Notes under the pieces: model-generated
Database searches by the model: none
Told to the model about the DNA's origin: nothing
The model's input: only the letters and a program-made list of their open reading frames with translations
Program-made: the position numbers and the translations under genes
Origin: Desulfobacula sp.
GTDB taxonomy: Bacteria > Desulfobacterota > Desulfobacteria > Desulfobacterales > Desulfobacteraceae
DNA: 8,523 bases
Assembly (NCBI GenBank): GCA_018702715.1
Contig: JABIYQ010000385.1
Coordinates: 1 to 8,523 of the forward strand
Reading direction: 5' to 3'
Shown: positions 1 through 6,520 of the stretch, piece after piece
Layout: the number at the start of each line of letters is the position of its first letter
How positions within the stretch are numbered: the stretch's first letter is position 1

Positions 1-27
1 CACGTATTAATCCCTTATAAATTATAA

Positions 28-1242
28 TTAAGTGTTTTTCTGGAGTTTAAGAAAAAATGGGATAATAGCACCTGATAAAATTAATACACCAGCAGCAATA
101 AAGCCTATGGAGAAAAACCCTTTTTCCCCTAAAAGACCGATTGCATTCGGCGCAACACCTCCTCCAAGCAAAAAAGCAATGGGTATTGTAAAAGAGATCA
201 CTACATTACGGGTTTCTTTAGAACCGATATTTGATAAGGCTGCAAAAGCAGGAGGAAAAAAACAAACAGAGAATAAAGGCTGGCAAAATATAACAATTTG
301 CAGGAATCGGTCTGATGCCAGGCCTATAAACAGGGTTGAGATGCCTGTAAGCAGCAATACAAGGGCAAGTGTTGGTTTCAGGCCAAAACGATCTGTCAGC
401 CATCCGATCAACAATGCCGTGGGTAATGTTAATATTCTAGACATGGTAATCAGTGTATTGGCTTGGGACTGGAGCATACCATGCTCGCTGGAAAGGAATA
501 AAGGAAGCAGGGAATAAACTCCCAGCCCCCCGGTTACTCCTAAGCTGAACAAAATGATCATCATCCAGAAAGAAGGCATTACCACTATTGGCAAAAACGA
601 TTTCAGCATAGGAGCTTCACCTGGAAAATCTTTTCCAGTGAAAAATTTATAAAAAGAGATCCCAAGTAAAATGGAAGTTGCCCCAACAACTATTAGAACA
701 CTTCTCCATGAAAGCCATAACAGCAGCCCTTCACAAATTATCGGAGCCAGTAAAAAACTCAGGTTAGGGGCCATTTCATGAACACCCATTGCTTTTCCCC
801 AGTTTTTGCTGTTTATGGAAGATGTTAGCATCGCGATTCCGGATGGAAGATACAATCCAGCTGACATACCTACGATAAACAGCCCGATCCGCATGCTCAA
901 CAGATCTTGGCTTAGACCTGTAGCTAAAAAAGCAATACCCGATGCTATCGCTGAAAACGCAATTGTTTTTTTATGCCTGATTTTCGATGAAACAAACCCT
1001 GAACACAATATTGAAATAAAATATCCAGTTGCAGATATTAAAAAAAAAGAACCTGCCTGGTTGGCAGTAAGGTTCATATCCGACAGTATGGTTGGCAGCA
1101 AAGGTGAAATAATAATTCGAATGGTAAAGTTTAGAAAAAAAATTGATGTTAAAAAAAACAAAGGCATAAGTTGTGACAGGATAGTGTCATCAATAGGGTT
1201 ATCAATATTGTTGTCTGGGCGGCTCTGATTTATATTTTTCAT
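28..1242 (-). CDS. MFS transporter, second gene of the reductive-dehalogenase-like module
   Basis: A 404-aa integral membrane protein of the major facilitator superfamily, expected in the inner membrane as a 12-helix secondary carrier. After a hydrophilic, Asn/Asp-rich N-terminus of about 25 residues come alternating hydrophobic segments over the whole length. MFS motif A is clear in the second half between TM8 and TM9 (GWLTDRFGLK, residues 280-289) and degenerate between TM2 and TM3 (residues 82-92, no Asp). A central hydrophilic loop lies near residues 200-214. It starts with ATG only 28 nt after the stop of the upstream reductive-dehalogenase-like gene, so the two are very probably one transcript. 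The ribosome site is weak, which would fit translational coupling. The substrate cannot be read from sequence; context suggests a small organic acid, possibly the substrate or product of the neighbouring enzyme. Family assignment is firm, function is open. Confidence 0.9.
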   Translation of the reverse strand: MKNINQSRPDNNIDNPIDDTILSQLMPLFFLTSIFFLNFTIRIIISPLLPTILSDMNLTANQAGSFFLISATGYFISILCSGFVSSKIRHKKTIAFSAIASGIAFLATGLSQDLLSMRIGLFIVGMSAGLYLPSGIAMLTSSINSKNWGKAMGVHEMAPNLSFLLAPIICEGLLLWLSWRSVLIVVGATSILLGISFYKFFTGKDFPGEAPMLKSFLPIVVMPSFWMMIILFSLGVTGGLGVYSLLPLFLSSEHGMLQSQANTLITMSRILTLPTALLIGWLTDRFGLKPTLALVLLLTGISTLFIGLASDRFLQIVIFCQPLFSVCFFPPAFAALSNIGSKETRNVVISFTIPIAFLLGGGVAPNAIGLLGEKGFFSIGFIAAGVLILSGAIIPFFLKLQKNT

Positions 1243-1270
1243 ATTAGACCGGTTTCAATATCATCATTTA

Positions 1271-2446
1271 TTATTTAACTTTAGTATTATTTGATTTTGG
1301 AATAGTTAAATTTCCATCACCATTTTTATCCTCAAGGTCAAACCACCATTTGTTTTTATTATCAGGCTTACCAAATCCCAGTAAATCATCTCCCCAAATG
1401 CCGAATCTCCTGGCAAATTTTATATTTCTCATGGTCCAGTTTACAGCCCTGTGAAATGGGGTGTAGGGTTTACTCCAGGGGCAAACCTTTACACAGGTTC
1501 CGCAACCCGAGCCATGTTGATTTCCAACGCGCATGGTGGTACATTTTTGAACATCCAGAGGCCATTTTTCATAGCCGTTATGCATGATCTTGTCACCATC
1601 GCTTATAGCTTTGCTGGGGCATTCCCTTGCACATTTTTTACACTGAGAACAAAAATCCTGAAGCCCGAAATCAATGGGCTTATCCGGTGTCATGGGCAGA
1701 TCGGTTGTCACCACAGCAGCCTTGAACCTGGGTCCCATAAACGGATGCAATACAGTGTCACCCATCCGGCTCATTTCTCCCAAACCAGCCATCAAAAGTA
1801 TTGGCGGCACCATAAGATCATAATAAGGAGCATAATGGGCTTTCGCAGAATAGCCCAACCTGCGGATATATTCGGCCAGGGTTATAGCAACAAAACCGGA
1901 TGTGGCATAGGACATCATGCTCATGGAGTTGCTGATCCAGTCGCTTCCACTGAATGCCTGGTTTGTTCTATCATCCTGGTCAATCAGAATGGCAATGGCA
2001 TGGGTATGATCCAGCTCCATGGGTTTTTCTCCTGCATCCATATCCTTAAAGCTGAATTGATGGCTGTACACTGCATATGCCGGGAGTTCGCATACACCTA
2101 CAGCATCAGACCGCAAGAAATAGGCTGTTTCTTTGATATGACGTGTTATTGCTTCAGTGTTATCCAAAAGGGGGGCCCTGCTCCCTGCCATGTTTCCATC
2201 CCTGAAAGGCCTCATATTATCTCTCATCCATGCTATGGCTCCCGAGAGTGGATGTTTGGGGACAAATCTTCGAAATTCCTTTTGTAATCTTTCACCATAA
2301 TCTCCTGCAGCAGCTTTACAAAAACCGGCTTGCCGTTCACTGGGTCTTTTGATCTGCTCTGCATTAATTTTGGTTGTCGGCTGATCAACCCGTTTGAGTT
2401 GTTCTGTGGGAAATGTTTCCCAATCACGTTTAAGGTACCCGCTCAT
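1271..2446 (-). CDS. Reductive-dehalogenase (RdhA) family corrinoid/Fe-S protein, cytoplasmic type
   Basis: A 391-aa protein of the cobalamin-dependent reductive dehalogenase family. The C-terminal ferredoxin part has two [4Fe-4S] motifs: C266-x2-C269-x2-C272-x3-C276-P, with the KKCARECPSKAI wording I remember from PceA, and C302-x12-C315-x2-C318-x3-C322-P. Upstream lies a corrinoid-domain signature: a Tyr at 180 in a position matching the catalytic Tyr of PceA, the segment GLGEMSRMG (221-229), GPRFK (238-242) and a TDLPM-type stretch (248-252). There is no twin-arginine signal or other export signal, no RdhB membrane-anchor gene nearby, and the length is below the usual 450-500 aa of respiratory RdhA. 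It is therefore probably a soluble cytoplasmic enzyme. The start has a strong Shine-Dalgarno (AAAGGAGA, 2451-2458) and good spacing. It is followed by an MFS gene 28 nt on. Substrate unknown; activity on something other than an organohalide is possible because the Asn and Arg catalytic positions look changed. Confidence 0.88.
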   Translation of the reverse strand: MSGYLKRDWETFPTEQLKRVDQPTTKINAEQIKRPSERQAGFCKAAAGDYGERLQKEFRRFVPKHPLSGAIAWMRDNMRPFRDGNMAGSRAPLLDNTEAITRHIKETAYFLRSDAVGVCELPAYAVYSHQFSFKDMDAGEKPMELDHTHAIAILIDQDDRTNQAFSGSDWISNSMSMMSYATSGFVAITLAEYIRRLGYSAKAHYAPYYDLMVPPILLMAGLGEMSRMGDTVLHPFMGPRFKAAVVTTDLPMTPDKPIDFGLQDFCSQCKKCARECPSKAISDGDKIMHNGYEKWPLDVQKCTTMRVGNQHGSGCGTCVKVCPWSKPYTPFHRAVNWTMRNIKFARRFGIWGDDLLGFGKPDNKNKWWFDLEDKNGDGNLTIPKSNNTKVK

Positions 2447-2450
2447 ATTA

Positions 2451-2458
2451 TCTCCTTT
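2451..2458 (-). promoter_or_regulatory. Shine-Dalgarno of the reductive-dehalogenase-like gene
   Basis: On the minus strand AAAGGAGA lies 4 nt before the ATG at 2446. It is the strongest ribosome site in the left block and supports this start codon. Confidence 0.7.
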
Positions 2459-2483
2459 TTTTACACCCTGTAATCATTGGTTA

Positions 2484-2657
2484 GGACTGCAAATGAAATA
2501 AGTTGAACAGAAATAGCGCAGGCCAATCTTTAAAATCTGGTGGTCCATATACAAGGCGTATTAAAGGTTGCATACTATACGTATTCGGCCTTTGATGCAA
2601 CAAAGTAGATGGGCCAAAAGACAAGCAATTTCATTCAACTTATAAACTTTGCAGTCC
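2484..2657. repeat. MITE-like noncoding element with terminal inverted repeats
   Basis: The ends form a symmetrical imperfect inverted repeat of 24 bp. GGACTGCAAA (2484-2493) pairs with TTTGCAGTCC (2648-2657), then both arms have a 4-nt non-matching spacer, then ATAAGTTGAA (2498-2507) pairs with TTCAACTTAT (2634-2643). TTA occurs directly outside both ends (2481-2483 and 2658-2660) and may be a target-site duplication, though 3 bp is weak evidence. The interior has its own stem, GTTGCAT (2567-2573) with ATGCAAC (2595-2601), around the palindrome ATACGTAT (2577-2584). No ORF of note lies inside. It sits between the two left-block modules. Alternatives are a repetitive extragenic palindrome or a structured transcript segment. 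Confidence 0.6.
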
Positions 2658-2670
2658 TTATTTGCAAAGT
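2646..2670. repeat. 8-bp inverted repeat (hairpin or operator candidate)
   Basis: ACTTTGCA (2646-2653) and TGCAAAGT (2663-2670) form a perfect 8-bp inverted repeat with a 9-nt centre. It overlaps the right end of the 174-bp element. It could be a protein-binding site upstream of the reductive-dehalogenase-like gene or a by-product of the element's terminal repeat. No T-tract follows on either strand, so a terminator is unlikely. Confidence 0.35.
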
Positions 2671-2794
2671 ATGGTAAAAATAGTAGAAATTAGATTATTT
2701 ATCAAATGATATTTATATAAAGGTCATAGCACAAATCATTGATGTCACACTTTTTGAACTTTCGATAAAAACTGTGCACATGTCATTTTGTTAC
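2658..2794. other. AT-rich intergenic remainder between the two modules
   Basis: The non-element part of the 348-bp gap between the two minus-strand modules. It contains the small palindrome TGTGCACA (2773-2780), just past the stop of the second MFS gene, and otherwise AT-rich sequence. I see no clear promoter or rho-independent terminator. The gap suggests that the downstream module (reductive-dehalogenase-like gene plus MFS) has its own transcription start, but none can be placed with confidence. Confidence 0.4.
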
Positions 2795-4045
2795 CTACAG
2801 ATTATCCAGGTTTTTAGTTTTCATAAGCAAAAACAACCCTAAAAAAGCTGTAATAGCCATTGCCCCGAACGTAAGCCCCCAGGAAATGGAGCTGTTCCCT
2901 CCCCCTGTCCAGTCCAGGACAAACCCCACTGCAATAGGAGACAGCGATGCTGCTGCAAATCCTGCCACTGACTGAAGCGCCATGGTAACACCTCGCCGGT
3001 CTGGATCGGCCGAAGTGATGACACCGGCATGGATAGCTGCAGAATCTCCCTGAAAAAAAACAGTGTAACCAATGCACAGGCAAACCAGAACAGGATATGG
3101 GACATCTGCCAAAAATCCAAGACAGATACCCAATAGCCCGGAAATTGTCATCACAAAGGATACGACTCTGCGGCGACCGAATTTTACAGCAAATTCACCA
3201 AACAGAATGCTGGCAACCATACCGAATATTCCAGCAACGGCCATAACAGTAGTGGGGGCTATGAAAGGGGTGGGATCGGCCTGAAGTGTTATGGCAAAGG
3301 TAAGGAATGCCACCATCCAGGAACGGGCTGCAAACATTTCCCACATGTGGCACATATAGGCTATGATATAGGCCCTTGTCGTGGAATTCTGCCATACCGG
3401 CCTGAAATCCAAGGTGCTCAGGAGACCCGGCGATGTACTTTCATTTCTCTCAACGGGCCTGGGGATAAGGATCACAAGGCATAGCACCAGGGCAAACCCG
3501 GAACATGCTGCAGCAACATAAAAAACAATTTTCCATCCCAACCATTTGAACATGACGCCTGCATAGTAAAAAGAAACACTCATACCCAGCCCAAAGCAGG
3601 CAGTATAAAAAGCGATTGCCCGGGGCAAAAACCGTATTTCAAGGCGATCTATGAGGGCTTTTAAACCCGGAATAAACGTCCCGGCCAGGCCAACGCCGCA
3701 TAACGCCCTGAATATGAGCGCGGACCAGAATCCCTGGCTGAAAAGGCTAAATCCAATGTTGGCTATCATACCGACCAAACAGGAAATTATATAGATTTTT
3801 CGTGAATCAATTCGGTCAGTGAGACTGGTTAGTACAGGAACTGCCATTGAATATCCTGCAAAGTAGATGCCGCTGATCCATCCAGCCTGGCTGTTCGAAA
3901 GATCCCAAAGTTGAATAAAATGGGGAAGCAAGGCCGGAAAAGCAAACACGCCGAGCATGCCCAGGACCTGTGCAATACACATGGCTCCCACTAGGAAATA
4001 GGCTTTTGCCGGTGTTGAGCCGGATGGTGATGCATGATTAATCAA
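2795..4045 (-). CDS. MFS transporter, second gene of the QueG-like module
   Basis: A 416-aa major facilitator superfamily carrier with about 12 hydrophobic helices, the first at about residues 14-42. Motif A appears in both halves: between TM2 and TM3 (TSLTDRIDSRK, 73-83) and between TM8 and TM9 (GEFAVKFGRRR, 283-293). An Arg-containing motif-B-like TM4 begins near R113. A polar central loop runs from about 195 to 220. The start is a TTG codon. In this frame there is a TAA 27 nt upstream and no ATG or GTG between it and the TTG, and starting at Met22 would cut into TM1, so TTG is the best choice although its ribosome site is poor. It follows the QueG-like gene by 69 nt on the same strand and probably shares its transcript. 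It is not a close copy of the other MFS protein in the window. Substrate unknown; a small carboxylate is a guess from context. Confidence 0.9.
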   Translation of the reverse strand: MINHASPSGSTPAKAYFLVGAMCIAQVLGMLGVFAFPALLPHFIQLWDLSNSQAGWISGIYFAGYSMAVPVLTSLTDRIDSRKIYIISCLVGMIANIGFSLFSQGFWSALIFRALCGVGLAGTFIPGLKALIDRLEIRFLPRAIAFYTACFGLGMSVSFYYAGVMFKWLGWKIVFYVAAACSGFALVLCLVILIPRPVERNESTSPGLLSTLDFRPVWQNSTTRAYIIAYMCHMWEMFAARSWMVAFLTFAITLQADPTPFIAPTTVMAVAGIFGMVASILFGEFAVKFGRRRVVSFVMTISGLLGICLGFLADVPYPVLVCLCIGYTVFFQGDSAAIHAGVITSADPDRRGVTMALQSVAGFAAASLSPIAVGFVLDWTGGGNSSISWGLTFGAMAITAFLGLFLLMKTKNLDNL

Positions 4046-4054
4046 TCTTAATTG

Positions 4055-4094
4055 AACCCTGGTGTTTTTTTAACGTTATCTTAACCCTAATGTT
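4055..4094. repeat. Imperfect 12-bp direct repeat in the QueG-like/MFS intergenic region
   Basis: AACCCTGGTGTT (4055-4066) and AACCCTAATGTT (4083-4094) match at 10 of 12 positions and are spaced 28 bp apart. The repeat fills much of the 69-bp gap between two co-oriented genes. It could be a regulator site or chance in short AT-rich DNA. Confidence 0.2.
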
Positions 4095-4114
4095 GCATAA
4101 AAATTTGATATATT

Positions 4115-4915
4115 TCAAGGTTTGCGCGTCTTTGGCACTTTAAAACTGCAGGGAACCACAACCTGACATTTTCCACATACATGGGTGGTTTCATTCAGAC
4201 CTGCCAGTTCTTGAGTTTCTCTGATGTTTGACTTTAGTCTGGACCAGCATTTTTTCCTGTCAATACCTGTCTTTTCAGATACTGCCTCAACAGGGCATCG
4301 CCTGACACAAACCAGGCATTTATGCCCATTTTTATGAAGGCATAACTCTTTGTCCATAACCAATGGACTGTCACCCAGATCTGCCTGGGTGACCAGACTA
4401 CCCAAACGACCTGCACAGCCTTTTGGTGTTATAAACTGGGCATTTACACCAAAACGGCCCAAACCTGCGATATATCCCAGATGCTTATGGGACCAGCGGG
4501 CCATAAGTTTCTTATGATCAAAATTATGGGTTGCAGGAACTAATGCAGATTGATAGTCGGCATTTTCAAGAAAAACCTTTATCTGCCCGGTCAATTTATT
4601 AATCAAATTATTAGTGGCTTCATATGCCTTTCCCCAGTTCCGACAGGGGATATCTCCCTTATGGTTTTCTTTGGCAAGTTCCTTTGTAAAAGGAACAAAC
4701 AAAACAATGACCGTCTTTCCCGTGGCAAGAAGATCTTTTGGAAGGGAATGGTTATCGGCTGCAATTTCAGGCAGAATATCAAATCGTTGGTCTGCCTTTG
4801 CTGTAACTAATAAGGGGGATCGCCATATATTTTTTTCACCTGTGGATGCGGGATAATCGGCCATATAATTTTCAATAAATACTCTTAAATCTTTGGATGT
4901 AATAGTTGTGTTCAT
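4115..4915 (-). CDS. QueG-like double [4Fe-4S] cluster protein
   Basis: A 266-aa soluble protein related to epoxyqueuosine reductase (QueG) and, more distantly, to the corrinoid domain of reductive dehalogenases. The middle has the signature AGLGRFGVNAQFITPKG (150-166) followed by GRLGSLVT (169-176), the place where QueG/RdhA proteins carry their G-x-G-rich cofactor-domain motif. The C-terminus has eight Cys for two clusters: C192, C200, C203 and C207-P, then C223, C247, C250 and C256. The first Cys is spaced by seven residues from C200 instead of two as in classical QueG. The protein is about 100 residues shorter than QueG and lacks its C-terminal repeat region, so tRNA modification should not be assumed. 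Whether it binds cobalamin is unknown. An upstream in-frame GTG (4921) and ATG (4918) exist, but the AGGGG ribosome site at 4921-4925 overlaps or crowds both, so ATG at 4915 is preferred. It is first in its operon, with an MFS gene 69 nt downstream. Confidence 0.82.
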   Translation of the reverse strand: MNTTITSKDLRVFIENYMADYPASTGEKNIWRSPLLVTAKADQRFDILPEIAADNHSLPKDLLATGKTVIVLFVPFTKELAKENHKGDIPCRNWGKAYEATNNLINKLTGQIKVFLENADYQSALVPATHNFDHKKLMARWSHKHLGYIAGLGRFGVNAQFITPKGCAGRLGSLVTQADLGDSPLVMDKELCLHKNGHKCLVCVRRCPVEAVSEKTGIDRKKCWSRLKSNIRETQELAGLNETTHVCGKCQVVVPCSFKVPKTRKP

Positions 4916-4920
4916 CATCA

Positions 4921-4925
4921 CCCCT
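4921..4925 (-). promoter_or_regulatory. Shine-Dalgarno that decides the start of the QueG-like gene
   Basis: AGGGG on the minus strand lies 5 nt before the ATG at 4915, 2 nt before the ATG at 4918, and overlaps the in-frame GTG at 4921. Spacing favours 4915 as the start. Confidence 0.5.
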
Positions 4926-5162
4926 AATTGTTTATTAAATATTTTTTAGAGAAAAAAATGTATCACAATTTGTCATCTAAATACAAGATTCGTAATGCAA
5001 TCTATTCACATCCTTTTTTAGGATATACCTTTCTTATTGAATGGCGATTTAAGTTCTTTATGCGTGTTTTATCAAAAAATTTATGGCCTTGCCTTAAAAT
5101 CGCCGGCCTGATAATCTGAAATGCACCTGGAAATGATAACAAAATAAAATAGGATTTGTATA
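4922..5162. promoter_or_regulatory. Divergent intergenic region between the QueG-like gene and larA
   Basis: This 241-bp AT-rich stretch lies between divergently transcribed genes and must carry promoters for both directions. The best plus-strand match I can see is TTGCCT (5089-5094) with GATAAT (5110-5115), but the 15-bp spacer is too short to be convincing. A TATAAT at 5159-5164 overlaps the larA start codon and cannot serve larA. No NikR-like or sigma-54-like site was recognised. Confidence 0.45.
4958..5119 (+). CDS. Doubtful 53-aa ORF in the divergent promoter region
   Basis: An ATG-initiated ORF of 53 codons that is basic and aromatic-rich, with no recognised domain. It ends 43 nt before larA, so it could be a leader ORF. 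The preceding AGAG is a poor ribosome site, and the composition looks like chance translation of AT-rich DNA. An in-frame ATG further upstream at 4928 would add 10 residues. Probably not a gene. Confidence 0.15.
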   Translation: MYHNLSSKYKIRNAIYSHPFLGYTFLIEWRFKFFMRVLSKNLWPCLKIAGLII

Positions 5163-6473
5163 ATGGACGTTTCTTTAAACTACGGCAAAAAAAGCCTTGA
5201 AGTCAGTCTGGATAAAGACTGGAAGGCAACACTAATTGAAAAACAGAATATGCCTATTATTGATGACCCTGTGGCAGCGATATCAGATGCTTTTTCAATG
5301 GGAGATGACTCAGGGTCTTTGGAAGAAGTGGCAAAAGGCAAATCTTCTGCCTGCATATTAATCTGTGATATCACAAGACCTGTTCCCAATGGGATTATAC
5401 TTGAGCAACTCATTGATCGGCTGATAACAGCTGGTATTAAAAAAGACCGTATCACGGTGCTGGTAGCCACGGGCCTGCACCGCCCCAATAAAGGGGATGA
5501 GCTCTTAGAAATAGTTGGGAGCAAAAAAGTTCTTGAAATGGTCAGGGTAAAAAATCATTATGCAAGGAATAATGAAGATCATATTACCTTGTGTACTTCA
5601 ACATCCGGTCTTCCCATTAAAATAGACAAACGATTTGTCCATACAGATTTAAGAATTGTCATAGGGCTTGTGGAACCTCATTTCATGGCAGGATATTCAG
5701 GAGGAAGAAAGCTTGTTATCCCTGGGGTGGCTCACCATCAAACCATTTGCGGGTTTCATACTGCAAAATTTCTTGAACATCCTGCTGCCAGGACCTGCAA
5801 CCTTAAAGAAAATCCCTTTCATGAATTCCAGATTGAGGGTATTCGAAAATTATCCAATCTATTTGCCGTTAATGTGGTAATTGATGAGAAAAGAAATCTT
5901 TCCTTTGTAAATTTTGGTGACATTGAAAAAAGCCATGCCCTGGCCATTAAATATTTGAAACAATATGCAGAAGTTAAGATTTGCCAAAAATTTTCTACTA
6001 TTCTCACCAGTGCAGGGGGATATCCATTGGATAAAACCTATTACCAGACGGTAAAATCAATGGTGACGGCCCTGGATATATTGGAGCCCGGTGGTGATAT
6101 CATTGTTGTATCAGAGTGTTCCGAAGGCATGGGGTCAGATGAATATTTAACTGCACAAAAATTTTTATTCAAACTTGGGGAACAATCCTATCTGGAATGG
6201 TTAAAATCACATGAATTTGCTGAAGTTGATGAATGGCAGACTGAAATGCAGTTAAAGCCAATGCGGGTGGGAAACATCCATTTGTTTGCCCCAAAGCTTT
6301 CAGAAAAAGATAAAAAGTATACCTGCGTGAATAATATTTCTGATTTAAATGCAATGATTCGTAAATCTATTGAAAAATCAGTCAATAAAAAAATAGCTGT
6401 TATTCCGGAAGGGCCCTATGTCATACCTATCTTTGTAAAAGAAAATGAATCAACAGGGAAACATCCTGTTTAA
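5163..6473 (+). CDS. larA: LarA-family nickel-dependent 2-hydroxyacid racemase/epimerase
   Basis: A 436-aa cytoplasmic enzyme of the LarA (DUF2088) family, full length. These enzymes use a nickel-pincer nucleotide to invert the alpha carbon of 2-hydroxyacids through hydride transfer. Key residues line up with lactate racemase: DITRP (69-73), the nickel/catalytic His106 in TGLHR, His173 in EPHFMAGYSGGRK, Lys183 that would carry the cofactor thioamide bond, and His199 sixteen residues later. In the C-terminal domain GGYPLDK leads to Gln295 and Lys298, numbers that coincide with the substrate-binding Gln/Lys of characterised LarA. All essential positions are therefore present, so the enzyme should be active if larB, larC and larE exist elsewhere in the genome. 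Start: ATG with AGGA (5151-5154) 8 nt upstream. The glycerate kinase gene follows after 47 nt, so the natural substrate may be glycerate rather than lactate; that is inference. The family also includes malate, phenyllactate, 2-hydroxyglutarate and aldonate enzymes. Confidence 0.92.
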   Translation: MDVSLNYGKKSLEVSLDKDWKATLIEKQNMPIIDDPVAAISDAFSMGDDSGSLEEVAKGKSSACILICDITRPVPNGIILEQLIDRLITAGIKKDRITVLVATGLHRPNKGDELLEIVGSKKVLEMVRVKNHYARNNEDHITLCTSTSGLPIKIDKRFVHTDLRIVIGLVEPHFMAGYSGGRKLVIPGVAHHQTICGFHTAKFLEHPAARTCNLKENPFHEFQIEGIRKLSNLFAVNVVIDEKRNLSFVNFGDIEKSHALAIKYLKQYAEVKICQKFSTILTSAGGYPLDKTYYQTVKSMVTALDILEPGGDIIVVSECSEGMGSDEYLTAQKFLFKLGEQSYLEWLKSHEFAEVDEWQTEMQLKPMRVGNIHLFAPKLSEKDKKYTCVNNISDLNAMIRKSIEKSVNKKIAVIPEGPYVIPIFVKENESTGKHPV

Positions 6474-6520
6474 ATGTAAATTTATTTTTTAGTGAGCCCT
6501 TAAGTAAAAGGAAATATTAA

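Noticed and set aside
32..517. Plus-strand 161-codon open frame opposite the first MFS gene
   Set aside because: It is antisense to clear transmembrane coding sequence and has no ribosome site or recognisable domain.
1451..2287. Long plus-strand open frame of 278 codons opposite the RdhA-like gene
   Set aside because: It is antisense to a gene with clear Fe-S motifs. Its translation is rich in Cys, His and Ser with no domain, typical of a shadow frame.
1271..2446. Naming the gene pceA or another specific dehalogenase
   Set aside because: Only family membership is supported. The protein lacks the Tat signal and RdhB partner, and active-site positions differ, so no substrate can be assigned.
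2773..2780. Palindrome TGTGCACA as an operator or terminator
   Set aside because: An isolated 8-bp palindrome with no repeat partner or T-tract; too short to support a claim.
5159..5164. TATAAT box just before larA
   Set aside because: It overlaps the larA start codon, so it could not drive a transcript that contains the larA ribosome site.
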